Origin: Glandiceps talaboti
Taxonomy: Eukaryota; Hemichordata; Enteropneusta; Spengelidae
DNA: 64,000 bases
Direction: 5' to 3'
Assembly: GCF_964340395.1 (NCBI RefSeq)
Contig: NC_135557.1
Coordinates: 16,114,867-16,178,866, forward strand
Shown here: piece after piece, positions 36,984 to 48,116 of the stretch
Position numbering within the stretch: the first letter of the stretch is position 1
Layout: every line of letters starts with the position of its first letter
Program-made: the position numbers and the translations under genes
Notes under the pieces: generated by a model
Seen by the model: only the letters and a program-made list of their open reading frames with translations
Database searches by the model: none
What the model was told of the DNA's origin: nothing

Positions 36984-38960
36984 CGCCTATGCTTGTATCG
37001 ATGTTACGGCTGTAGCAAATTAATAAGTATCCGGTATCCGAGCTACAGCAACCAGAATTTTCCCTAATTCTATCTCAGCTGATAGCATGTTGCTCAAATA
37101 CTAATATAAGTCAAAGATTGATGTAAACTTAGCAGTGCTACTTGTATAATATGGGAAGGTAGTCCCGTTGGATTATCATCCACATCTGCGGCCCAAAATG
37201 AACCACTGTTTTCAATGCCTACGCTACACGCACGACCGGTCGTACGACCAGATTTCGGTCGTGGATGTTCGTTATCATATATGCATAGGGCTACAGTAAT
37301 AAATACCCGGATGTTCGTTTGACCTCGGACACTAAATTTATTCTAGATCGTCTGTCGATCCTAAATTCAGGGGAGACAGAAAAACTCGAACAACTGAGCA
37401 AAAATTGGCAGAATCCTCCTTGATTCCTTTCTCGAATGACAACCCGCGTACCCGCTGAGCACCACCGACTGCGAGCTGCGGGCCGCCATTTTGAATAAGA
37501 AATCTCGCGCAAAGGATTGTAGGGGCAAAATTAATTCGACACATACACAAAATTAATTCGTGACATACACAAAATAAATTCAGCACATACACAAAATTAA
37601 TTCGGGACATGCACAAAATTAATTCAGCACATACAAAAAATTAATTCAGGACAAATAAAAATAATTCGGCACATACATATAAAAATAATTCGGCACATAC
37701 ATAAAATTAATTCGTGACATAAATAAAAATAGTTCGGCACATACATAAAAATAATTCGGCACATACATAAAATTAATTCGGGGCATACATAAAATTAATT
37801 CAAGACTACATAAAATTAAGACCGGTGTATAAAATTAATCAAAACACATTTAAGTAATTCAAGGAATACATAATATTAATTACAGCAGTAGTTTTATTAT
37901 TAGTACATAATTGTGACCTGAACGGGCCCCCATATTTAGACCATTACACCGTGTAGACAGTAACTTTTCGTCCTACTAAGGTACGGGATAGTTGTTTAAC
38001 ACAATGGTTGGCAATTAGCCACATTCGTTGGGTTTAACACGTAAAATCGGTTTAGTATCCAGGTATGATAAGAACGTTTCATCAACACTGACCTAATTGC
38101 TTAACACCTGACATCGTGTGTTACAAGAGATAAGGCCACTGAACCGTTGTCATCAACAACCACGCATGTAAAATGGCATGTTTATCTTGCTGTTTTAGTA
38201 ATCCCTGGGTTTGACATGTCTGAACAAACATAGGTAGGCATGGCAGAATTGATTTTGCCGGTAATGTTGACTCCTGTAAAGTATAGATTGTCATGTGATC
38301 ATAATCTGAGTGTGTATAATTATAAATACAGATAATTAGTTAATAAGTGGTATCTTCTGTTTAGTGTACATCATATAATTGTGATATAGCTACCACACAC
38401 ACACACACACACACACACACTATCAGCTGAATATCTGTATTTACACCATTACACCGACAGTAACCTTTCCTCCTACTAAAGTACGGGATAGTTGTTTAAC
38501 AATGGCTGGCAATTTGCCACAGAAACTGCGTTGTGTTTGACACGTAGCGTCGGTTCAATATCCAGGTATAATCAGAACGCTTCACCAACATGCTTAAAAC
38601 GGGACATCGCATGTTACAAGAGATAAGGAAACTCAACTGTTGTCAACAACAACCATGCACGTAAAGGCAATGCTTATCTTGCTGTTTTTAGTAATCCCTG
38701 GATTTCGAATATGTCTGAACAAACATAAGTAGGCTGAATAATATGACCAGTTCAACGACTGTACTGGTGTTGCTCTGTATCTGAGTAGATTGGGGGTCAT
38801 TGGAGTGACCAAATGTGAGCTAACATCACAGATTCACATAAAATTCAAAGATGTCATCTTTCGTATACAATTATAATCTAGACAGATGCATGATTACTTT
38901 GACTTCACATTCATTTTTATAGCCATGATACACCAAGCAATCATTGAATAAGGCTAACAA

Positions 38961-40148
38961 AGTTTTCAATTTGCACTGGAGAAAATTTCATGTTTCGTAG
39001 ATTGAAGTTTCTCATAACCCACTGACCCTGTATTTCTTGAATGAGAACACAAGATTTTAAGACGATGCCCTCTATGGTCGTACTAGAACTTAAACACTTA
39101 AATTCGGGACGTTTAATAAATCAAATGGTTCATAGCCTCCCTCTGACTAAATTGTTTATATATTAGAAATGTAAACAAGAACTTTGTGTAGTTATATCAG
39201 TTTAACTATGACATTATGTGACCTTTGGGTAAGCTTGGTGTGTCACGTCATGTGACCAACCTAAACAATCATGGAGATCTGTCTATTCGTACACCGGAAA
39301 ACCTTCATAAAATGATGGGTTTGGCTGTCGGTTGGCTAATGAAAGAAGAAAGAAAAAGAAGAAAGTGTGTATGTACATGTAGGTGACACTTTCAATTCAT
39401 AGTCGTAGTTTCAATCGTCAGAATGCCTTGGAACTGACTTAAATAGGGCACTAAGGCCTATTTTTTAAATTAAAGGTCCCATATTTCGGCGATAGCTGAT
39501 AATGTTCGCCCAGCAACACGTTGTTGGCATCTTACCATCAATGACAGTAATTTTTTTTTATCTTGCCGTAGATGGCGTTGACTTAAAACAAGCGACCTCT
39601 AAGTCGAAATAACTCCGCGCTGTTCTGTTCTGTTCTGTTTTGGTTGGTTGGTTGGTTGGTTGGTTGGTTGGTTGTTTTTGTTTTTTGATACATAACAGAA
39701 GTGGACAAGGTGAACTCATATGCTGTATTTGTTAAGCATTTTCTAGAAATAGTTTAACTATACTATGCTACAATTAAGATTAACTATAAAAAAAAATTGT
39801 AGTTCGCCATTCTCGAATAACATTCCAAAAACTTCCCTACAAAACATACTATATCACATCATAATTAGCTTATGGCTTAAAAAAATTTCATTCTTGTGAC
39901 CACTGCGAATTCAGCAATAATTATGATTTCCACCTGTTACTGCATTATTTACGGATAAGCGTAACCGATTAACATTTAAAGTGTCTAATTAGCATTTTAA
40001 CAATTTTCAATGAATAGACTGTGGTCTGATCGAAAAAACTTATGCTTCAGTTACAAACTAGTCCACTTTTAACACCAGGCTTTCGCTTTAAACTTGTCAC
40101 TACACCACCTACGTAGACTATATTGACCACTAATTAACAGATAAGTAA
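38961..40148. other. No gene seen
   Basis: AT-rich unique sequence with a (GGTT)n tract at 39639-39672. No coding structure on either strand. Confidence 0.5.
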
Positions 40149-40183
40149 TTGTTCCATTTTTATATATTTGTGATGAAAAGTCT

Positions 40184-40210
40184 GTGTGTGTGTGTGTGTA
40201 TGTGTGTGTG

Positions 40211-40257
<47 letters not shown>

Positions 40258-40270
40258 TTGTATGTGTGTG
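40184..40270 (+). repeat. (TG)n / (TCTG)n microsatellite
   Basis: TG dinucleotides grading into TCTG, placed at the start of an AATTTGCAT-family repeat. Confidence 0.9.
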
Positions 40271-40285
40271 TCACCATTTTCTAAA

Positions 40286-41610
40286 AAAACGACTATCTCA
40301 ATTCAAACGAAATTTTGTAGACATGTTCCCTAGGGTAATAGTAAGAACTTATTAGGTTTTGGTAAATATCCTGTGGATATTGATGAGCAATTAATAGTTT
40401 TCGGTAATTAGACTATATCTCAAGAATGCACACTTCAAATTCATTATAACTTAGTATATACATTTGCGATACCTATGCGCATCTGTCCTGAAAATATTAT
40501 ATTAGCATTTAGTTTTGATAAGATACTGGCATAATTTCTGTAGGCCACAAAAAAGAAAAAAATGTTTCTAGTCAGGAAATTGGTAAAAATGGCGCCGGTG
40601 CATGGTGACACGATTTTGCGTGCTCTTAGTATTTTTCTTTTGGTATGGTTATTCATCATTCAATCATCGGGAATCTATACCTATGAACAAGAGGAACTCC
40701 TTGTGCTCTGTACCAGCAGTGATGAGCCGAGTGAGGATGGGCTACAAACTAATATCGCTGGGACTTACTGCTAGTTTAATCGCACACTGTTCAGCTTTTA
40801 TCCAACTGCAGTCCACACTCTTAATGAATCAATTTAAGTTCTCTGTTAATGCATCAATCTCGTGTTAGGAGTCCTCTACAGAAAATTGTTTTTGTAATTT
40901 TTTCATTACACGCAAAATCAATGCACATTTCATTATATATGTATCAGTATATATATGACAATAAAACACATCAAACACATATCAAATGTTGTCTAAAGTG
41001 GTGCGACTGTATCACCATTTTCATAAAAAAGGACTGGCTCAATAGAGAACTTGCAACCCGCCATGTTGAATGTTGCAGCATGGGAAATGTGATAATAAAT
41101 ACTGATAAATTAGTATTGTAAACAATACTGTTACATTGTTTGCAACCACGTATGGTCAATTCATAGTTTACCCTGATTATTGTGGGAGGGTTTTTCATCG
41201 GTAGCTTCAGATTAGGTGTTAAGATAACCACAGATAATCCCATAGTCCTTTGCGTCTGAGCAGGTTCAGTCTGGATTGCAAGTTCCCTATTCGAACTAAA
41301 TTAAGTACACGTGTTCCGTAGGGTAGTGGCAAGAACTGATTAGGTTTCGGTAAACATACCGTAAATATTAATGAGTAATTTACTTAATGGTTTTCGGTAA
41401 CTTAGGCTAGATCTCAAGAATGCACGCTTCAAATTCAACATAAAGTGGTACATACATTTGCGATACCAAAGCACACCGTTTCTGAAAATATTATTGATGT
41501 AGCATTTACTTTTAATATGTCATTGGCATATTTTCAGTAGGCCACAAAAAAAGAAAAAAAATTGTTTCTAGTCAGGAAATGTTGTCTACAGTGGTGCGAC
41601 GATGTAATTT
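40286..41610. repeat. Two diverged copies of an interspersed repeat segment
   Basis: The segments at 40286-40580 and 41277-41610 align end to end: GTTCC-TAGGGTAATAGTAAGAA, CTCAAGAATGCAC, CATTTGCGATACC and a GTAGGCCACAAAAAAGAAA end followed by TTTCTAGTCAGGAAAT. Small ORFs between them have no coding character. Confidence 0.5.
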
Positions 41611-42184
41611 TTTTTAACATTCTCAACAAATTTTACTCAATCTACTTATCATTGCAGTTACTGTTCTTTTTATTTAGTACTTTACAGCAAGTGTGTATGT
41701 GGGGCAGATGTCATAGGCTTGTTCATGATTAGTTCTGCAGTTGTCTTCACTGAAGTGGCAATTAATGTAGGGAGAGTTACTTTTGTGTTTTCCTTTTCAT
41801 CTACAGACTGAATTTGCTGGACAAACATGAAAAACAAATTGACGCGGGAAGGGAGGGGGAGTGTTTAAGTGGTGAGCGCTGACCAGAAACAATTCTTCTA
41901 CGGTGAGTGCTATGCTACAACATTCTATAAAGCTTCACATTACATGTTCTGGTTGGCCAAGAGATTGCTACAGCAAGGGGCAAACAACAACCAATGCGAA
42001 AAAACTTATTGCATATATTCTGTTGTATTCCAACAATTGTCAGTAGGAACGAAAATCTCAAAACTTTGCCCTTACGGAATCAGTTTAAATCTGATTAGTG
42101 AATATATCTTTGGTTAGTTGATGAAAAAAAATGTTCCAGTTGCAGCTAGTGCAGGTTTAAGCAACTGATAGTGTGTTATCCATT
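41611..42184. other. No gene seen
   Basis: Unique AT-rich sequence. The 82-codon frame at 41869-42117 has no recognisable domain and AT-driven codon use. Confidence 0.45.
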
Positions 42185-42188
42185 ATAT

Positions 42189-42420
42189 AAATGAGCTTAA
42201 TGGGAGAGCTTGATGAAGTGTTTATACCGTGTATCAGCCAGTACATGTGTTAATAGCAGATTTCCGGGTTCAAATCCATGTTATGCGATAGAGCGCCCTC
42301 TGTCAACGAACAGAGTGTAGGGGAAGATTTTTATCAAGCTCTACAGGACTGGTCGCCCTTATCTTCTTAAATGGGCTTGACTTTGGTATTTTGCGCGAAT
42401 ATCGTTACTGTGCCCTGCCG
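42189..42420 (+). mobile_element. Possible tRNA-headed SINE
   Basis: GAGCTTAATGGGAGAGCTTG (42193-42212) resembles a tRNA D-arm/A box of the TAGCTCAGTGGTAGAGC type, and GGGTTCAAATCC (42266-42277) fits the B box exactly. A body with CTCTACAGGACTGGTCGCCC follows. No poly-A or clear target duplication was seen, so the boundaries are approximate. Confidence 0.4.
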
Positions 42421-44137
42421 TATAGAGAGACTATTACAAGTTAGTATATGTATGCGCTGGTTATGTACATATTCATTTCTATAAAAATGTCCATCTTAGT
42501 TGGGTCTTATTTGTTTCCTACGATTAGGTATAGAGGAATTTTATATCAGAACTAGGTGGTCATGAAAAATTGTTGTAGTATGTTCGGGCAAACAAAACAC
42601 TAAAACAATTAAATGGAAGTCACTATGCCTTGTATAAGTTGGCTGAGGTACTACACAGAAAAACAAATCGTGATCGGATATATGGATAGTCACAATTATC
42701 ATTTTCAATGCAAGTCGATGGAAAATTTTAGAATCCTATGCAAAAGACATTAACAGAAGAACTGTTCAATATCTTCATGTTTCTTATACTGGCAGTAAAC
42801 TGATAAATAACTTGAATCATGCTGCATGTACTGAGTTTTTGCGGAAAATGTCAAAAGATTAAGTTAATTATCGGACGTACGTTGCAATCAGGGAGTCACC
42901 TGACATTCGTTGTTACTAACTATTCATAGAGGTGCATTGTTTTGTATGATATGCTGATTAGTGTGCCACTTTGTGGCACAAGTGAAATGAAATATTCAAA
43001 CGACTCACTAGGTATATTGCTTTTAAAGTGGCAACAGCTTAGTTTGTAAACTTTTTACTCAAATGAAAATACTTACATAAAACCTCCATTAAACAATTCT
43101 AGTATAATATTAAGCCGATGCATATTTTCTATGACATTGCAGTTGTTTTCTGGCATTACTAGAACAGTTGGTGCATAGTAGGAATTTACTCGGCATTTTT
43201 CATACGTATAATGAATTACGTCATTGAATCTTTTGTACGTTAGATCTTAATACCAGGTTTGAGTTCTATCAATTGCAAGTGATGATTAGGTATGCTTCGG
43301 TAAGTAGAATTCTACGAGTAACTGTTACATATGCAGCAAATTGCATCTCAAAAGGTATAAACTCAACCTGTGTCCCTTTAATGTGAAGGAATGTGAAAAC
43401 GTTTGTACACGACATACACTTTCGACATCGACACAAATGCCTTCAAAGTTTGTTTATATTTAGATCATGTGATATTAAGTGAGTGCTAAATGTATGTAAA
43501 AAGATTAAAATGAAGGGGTTATTTTTCTAGCAAAATATCCATTCAAAATAATTGTTTAGAAAGAAAATTCAAATAACCTGAAACCATGACTTCCTTCATT
43601 TATAACCCATGTGATCGAAGGGACAATAGGTATTGTTCAATAAGAAACACAGTTTATTATCAAGTCGTGTTGTTTGATTTTAAAATGACGAACAGATGCT
43701 ATTAATAATAGTCATAACAGAACAACTCGATTTATTGATTCCCTTAAAATGATATCGAATAAAATTGAAGGGAAATCCACACCCATTCCATATATTGGAA
43801 CATTTCCAGGAAAAGTTCAAGGTAAACAACATTAAAGAATGGAGCTTTAACTTGCCATGGTGCAGTCGTTTTAAATTAATTTATGGGTGACGTTGGGTTA
43901 TTATGTTATCAAAATTCAAGGAACTGAACTAAACTAATTAAGATTTAAATCGTCATACGATGACCGTACCTCTGTAGCAATGTAACATTTCCAGATTTCC
44001 CTCCCAAATTTCGTAATCGAAAGTCTTGTCCTTGTATTTAAAAATTCAAAGTCTGATATCAGTATGACTTATAGACAACGTACGAAACGATATCATATTG
44101 AATGTTACCAATTTTTTGCACGATTATACAATGAATA
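42421..44137. other. No gene seen; 3' flank of the NHL gene
   Basis: Unique AT-rich sequence, probably 3' UTR and intergenic DNA downstream of the minus-strand NHL exon. Confidence 0.5.
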
Positions 44138-44982
44138 TTACAACCAGTGGGAGTCCTCAGACATGGACAACACCCAGATACAGTGATTTTCAACGTCTGA
44201 AACAGCGATTTTAGGTGGCCATGTATCTTTACTTACAGAAATGTTCTCTGGTCTAGCTTCATCATCTATATCTATACAAGTATAATATTTTAGATCTGAT
44301 GAAAATTTTACAATTCTAGCATTATAGCAATCACATACGTAAATATTGTCCTTCCGGTCTACGTCTATCCCTGTGGGGCCACTCATTTGACCATTACATG
44401 TACCACCAAACGAAAACAGAAATGTCAAATCGCTATCGAATACATTAATACAATCATTACCATAGTCAGAAGTGAGAATTTGACGTTTGCTATTTACTAC
44501 TACATACCAGCATTCTGCATTATTGAACTCAACTACATTCATGACTCTGTATACGATGTCTGGTGATTCTAAATCATAGCCAAGCCTTGTTAGTTTATCA
44601 CCATTAATTGTTGTTACATATAGTGAATCAGCCATAAGACATATATCGAATGGTTTGATACCCAAAGAATCATCAACCATAATTCTTGTAGTTTGACTAT
44701 GTTTATCATAAATGGTAATTTTTTCGTTGTACATGTCGGTGAGAAAGTACATATTATCATTCGATATTGATACATTCAACGGGTAAAATATTTCTTTAAA
44801 CTGATTGTCAAATGTAATGTTATCAATGCACTCATATTTTGAGTCTAAAATAAATAGTTGATTAGGATGGTGATCTATAACGACCAGATGACCATCACAT
44901 GTCCATGTGACACCCGTAGGAAAGGAAAACTGTTTTTTCCCTCGTCCAGTTTCTTTTTCCACTACCCATGGTGTCGATAATC
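44138..44982 (-). CDS. NHL-repeat domain, terminal exon
   Basis: 845-nt last exon: acceptor AATTTTCCTATAG at 44984-44983, two bases, then 281 codons including stop. It encodes a beta-propeller of NHL type. Repeat signatures include FSFPTGVTWTCDGHLVVID, GPTGIDVDRKDNIYVCDCYN and RIVKFSSDL near the C-terminus; weaker blades lie between. NHL propellers in TRIM-type proteins bind protein or RNA ligands, but the ligand here is unknown. The preceding LSTPWVVEKETGRGKKQ fits the usual lead-in to the first blade. The exon phase matches the coiled-coil exon at 55319-55753, 10.3 kb upstream. The protein ends SMSEDSHWL. Confidence 0.78.
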
Positions 44983-45210
44983 CTATAGGAAAATTGGAAA
45001 ATACAACTTTTGTTAATCAGACATATTTAACAATGTAGACAATTATAAAACACTACAATTAGAAAGCAAAACTGGTATTGTATGTTAAACACGACTGCTA
45101 CTACATACAGTTAAAAAAAATCAACAGCTTTATCACTAGGAATGTGCAGGATATGAATATCATATTATATTAGGGATGAAATAATCCGTGCACACTTTTG
45201 GTAATAATAC

Positions 45211-45216
<6 letters not shown>

Positions 45217-45271
<55 letters not shown>
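45217..45271 (+). repeat. (ATA)n microsatellite
   Basis: AAT/ATA trinucleotide tract. Confidence 0.9.
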
Positions 45272-45273
<2 letters not shown>

Positions 45274-45718
45274 TATACGATTATATAAGGCTACTAAACT
45301 CCATTTGTTGACTGACATTACAAATATTCGTGTCAATGATTCTGATTAGTATACAGAATATTAATATTTTGGAATTGAATTCATATTTCCACTAACACAA
45401 ATTGTGAATAAAACAGTTATCATCAAATGCATCTTATGTATTATGTTGTTTATTATATACATAGACCCTCATATTTCCATGGTGTGACGTCAACATACAG
45501 TAATATGTAATCCATACATGTCATATTACTATATACTATATACTTTGAATTATTTGTAAACATCATCAACCTGTACAGTTATGATCTATTTTATTGTTTG
45601 AAAATATGGTTTCCTTTCTATTCATGGATTGCCGAACATCATACATCATCATCAGTGTAAACAGCGAACAAATACACCTCTATCGCTTTTCGAAATTTCT
45701 TACAGCCACTAACGTATG

Positions 45719-45785
45719 GCAAGCCGTTTTACTTATATATTTAATGATATCAGCAATGATTTTAACACATATTTAAAGGCCCGTA
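45719..45785 (-). mobile_element. Short version of the satellite-bearing element
   Basis: On the minus strand it reads TACGGGCCTTTAA at one end and AAGTAAAACGGCTTGC at the other, exactly the ends that bracket the 6.4-kb array at 48117-54530. The interior here is only about 40 bp and contains one TGATATCATT. It looks like the unexpanded form of that element. Confidence 0.6.
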
Positions 45786-46939
45786 TTTCAATCCCGGGTC
45801 ACCGCATTAGGGACTACTCCACCCAGTACACAGCGTCTTATCTGAGCGGATTAACACTCACGTCACCGTGTCCACATATCAATGACAACGATCAAACATT
45901 TACTAATCCTGTTATGACAGACACTGTTTCTGCCTGAACCAAAATCATTTATAGTAACAACGGACATCGGAATCATTTCACTGCGTTGCTAGTCGTTGTG
46001 ATACTCGAACTTATTATGTACAGGCTCGCAACGAAACGGCCATATACACATTGAGCTTGAAAGTTCGGCCGACACAGTATACAGCGACTGTGCAGTGTGC
46101 GCATTATACCATAGACAATGGATGGCAGTTGTCTACTGCATATAACACTTTTGACTCGACAGAGGTGGTAATTTTGTTTCATTGTAATGTGTCATAATTA
46201 TGTAACACATATAGTTTTATAAATAAAAGAATGAATTTCACGAAAAAGAACCTATTGTATGTTTGTTCAAAGATCGGAATACAAATGTACCGGGGAGACA
46301 GCTGTGTTGACGTATCACACAACAATGCACTAGCGATGGCAAAGGAACTGTCTGAAGTAAATCGCTGTTTTGTTTATCGTTCATTGCAATGTCCCGAAAG
46401 GGTTGAACGGGCCAATTTTATAACTTTACCACTGTACAGTGAATCAAAATATGGAGCTTGGACGACAGCGTATGAATATAACGGGGTGTGCTGTACGCCG
46501 GGGATGTACGTACGTGGCAGGGTGGAGCCGAAGACAATTGCACTTACAGCTACACGACTTTTGCAATTGAAACTCATGATCCAAAAAATCTGTTTCGGCA
46601 CCATTTTGAATAGTATTCTGCCTTCTTTCCTTGTATATTTTTGTCCAGACGCGTTACATTATTTTCTGTTGATGCAGCATGTACTATGTGTATCATAACA
46701 CGGAAAGTCGGGTTGACGTCATGCTCAGTTTAGATTGAGATGATCGTCATACTGCCACTTCCAACGACATGGTGAAAAAGAATGCTTTGTTACATGTAAT
46801 CAATTCAAAATAATACGCAGATAATAGGCGGAAAAAACCCCAAAATTTACTTCTTTAAAAAAAAGATTTACAGGTTCGTTATTATTTCGGGGGAGTTTGA
46901 ATTTATTGTGTGATTTGGCACGCTAGGTATGTGTAACAG

Positions 46940-47368
46940 GGTGTATCGGCCAGCAACGACAGTGGTATCGATATCGGTGACGAGGCCTCGGCCATCAATG
47001 ACAGTGGTATCGGGGACGATCTGCAAGATCAAAACAACGACATTGCTTTGCATCAAAACGAATGTCCGCACTGCCTTTGCTACCCGTGTGTCACAACATA
47101 CCGACAAGACTTGCTTGGTATGGGCCAGGAACCTTGTGACGAAAATGTTTTGGTTCGCCATCGGCTCTACCGAAAGTATTGGAATATGCTCGACCGAAGA
47201 AATGCGTGGAACGATCCACGCTACTTACATAGGAAGCAGCAACTAATGCAGGCTGATGATGTTGCCATCAGTCGTAGGGAAGTGATGCCTAAATGCGTCA
47301 CTTCGCAGGTACGGTCTCTTTATCAAAATTTACCCGGTGTGCCGTACAGAGGTCATAGCTGGGCGTAA
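46940..47368 (+). CDS. P2X7-intracellular-domain-like protein, last exon
   Basis: An open frame entered from a possible acceptor (TGTAACAG) at 46938-46939; an in-frame stop lies just upstream and the only in-frame ATG is deep inside, so upstream exon(s) are missing. It begins with a low-complexity acidic region (DSGIGDD, DLQDQNND), then ECPHCLCYPCV, a WNDPRYLHRK segment and RREVMPKCVTSQVR followed by PGVPYRGHSWA and stop. The Cys-rich motif and the PxCVxxxVR...G(V)PYxGH ending match the family related to the P2X7 receptor C-terminus, which in invertebrates is widespread and often transposon-associated. There are no membrane segments. Codon use is far less AT-biased than the flanks. Confidence 0.6.
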   Translation, partial: GVSASNDSGIDIGDEASAINDSGIGDDLQDQNNDIALHQNECPHCLCYPCVTTYRQDLLGMGQEPCDENVLVRHRLYRKYWNMLDRRNAWNDPRYLHRKQQLMQADDVAISRREVMPKCVTSQVRSLYQNLPGVPYRGHSWA

Positions 47369-47408
47369 GCTCGGTCTAACCGAACGGCTGAAAAACCACA
47401 AACCAAAC

Positions 47409-47424
47409 GGCCCTTTTCAGGGCC
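47409..47424 (+). promoter_or_regulatory. Histone-type mRNA 3' stem-loop
   Basis: GGCCCTTTTCAGGGCC: a 6-bp stem and 4-nt loop identical in form to the metazoan histone consensus GGCYCTTTTCAGRGCC, preceded by ACCAAAC and followed by ACCACA, as in histone mRNAs. It lies 40 nt after the stop of the P2X7-like frame. A histone downstream element follows at 47434-47445. Confidence 0.8.
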
Positions 47425-47433
47425 ACCACATCC

Positions 47434-47445
47434 TCCAAAAAGAGT
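47434..47445 (+). promoter_or_regulatory. Histone downstream element (U7-type)
   Basis: CCAAAAAGAGTG lies 10 nt after the stem-loop, the usual place for the purine-rich element that pairs with U7 snRNA. Confidence 0.6.
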
Positions 47446-47603
47446 GTACCTTACCTAAACTACACGTTCATGTTTTGCGTATGTCGGTGTTGTCATTTGT
47501 TAGCAATTTTATTCTAATTTGAGATCAAAACACCTTTCTAATTGGTTTTCTACTTGAAATGGTACTCCCATTACCAAAAAATAAAACCCAAACAGAAAGA
47601 CAA

Positions 47604-47605
<2 letters not shown>

Positions 47606-47654
<49 letters not shown>
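47606..47654 (+). repeat. (CA)n microsatellite
   Basis: CA dinucleotide tract. Confidence 0.9.
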
Positions 47655-47662
<8 letters not shown>

Positions 47663-48116
47663 AACACAAAATAGTCACATTTCTACCACTGTATACTTTT
47701 GCCTTGTCGCCGGACCGTACTTCTGATTTGATCATTACCGTTACGTTATTATGGTAGGTAGAGGTAAATAATCTAGCGAATTGATTATCGAGATACTACC
47801 AACCCCCCAGGGAGTTACGCAAACGTTTACACAGTATTTGAGTGACAGCTGTTTGGACGCTTCTAACCTAACATTTCGCCACATACCACATGACAACATA
47901 CATCAAATTTCGCTCCCAGATCATCATAATTTACAAAACAATTCACACAGGCACCTCTTCTACATATTTATAATTCATTTTGGGATACATTTAGAGTAAA
48001 TGCTCGGGAAATAGCCGTGATTTTGACAGTTTTCTTGGAGCTCCCAGGCGATGTTAGGAGTACGAGAGGCTTTGCATAAATGAGCGTCCCTACTGTAATC
48101 CTCCTTTTATAGTCGA

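Larger units (their letters stand above)
35059..37934. mobile_element. 2.88-kb multi-hairpin foldback transposon
   Basis: The element starts TATGGGGGCCCGTTCTGGTC and ends with the inverse GGGCCCCCATA. TTTAGAC (7 bp, or ATTTAGAC as 8 bp) is duplicated at the ends, and sister units at 34155 and 38440 show the empty site. Outer arms (35059-~35762 and ~37333-37934) carry AATTAATTTTGTGTATGTGC-type repeats, then a unique segment with a YY1-like AAAATGGCGGC. The centre has three separate hairpins: 36043-36293, 36294-36587 and 36622-36983. No transposase ORF is present. Confidence 0.8.
33960..38960. repeat. Three further ~0.7-0.9 kb repeat units, one split by a transposon
   Basis: Units at about 33960-34860, 34862-35058 plus 37935-38235, and 38240-38960 share TGTCATGTGATCATC, AATTATAAATACAGATAATTA, a (CA)n tract, CTATCAGCTGAATATCTG, ACGGGATAGTTGTTTAACA, GTGTTACAAGAGATAAGG and a CCATGATAC end. 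They are more alike among themselves than to the 22-25 kb units, but share the CATGTGATGATCATCTG and GTTACAAGAGATA blocks with them. No coding sequence. Confidence 0.65.

Noticed and set aside
46231-46698. 155-codon plus-strand ORF with a TATA-like sequence just upstream, possible first exon of the P2X7-like gene
   Set aside because: No recognisable domain, an uninformative composition and no donor in phase with the 46940 exon that I could identify.
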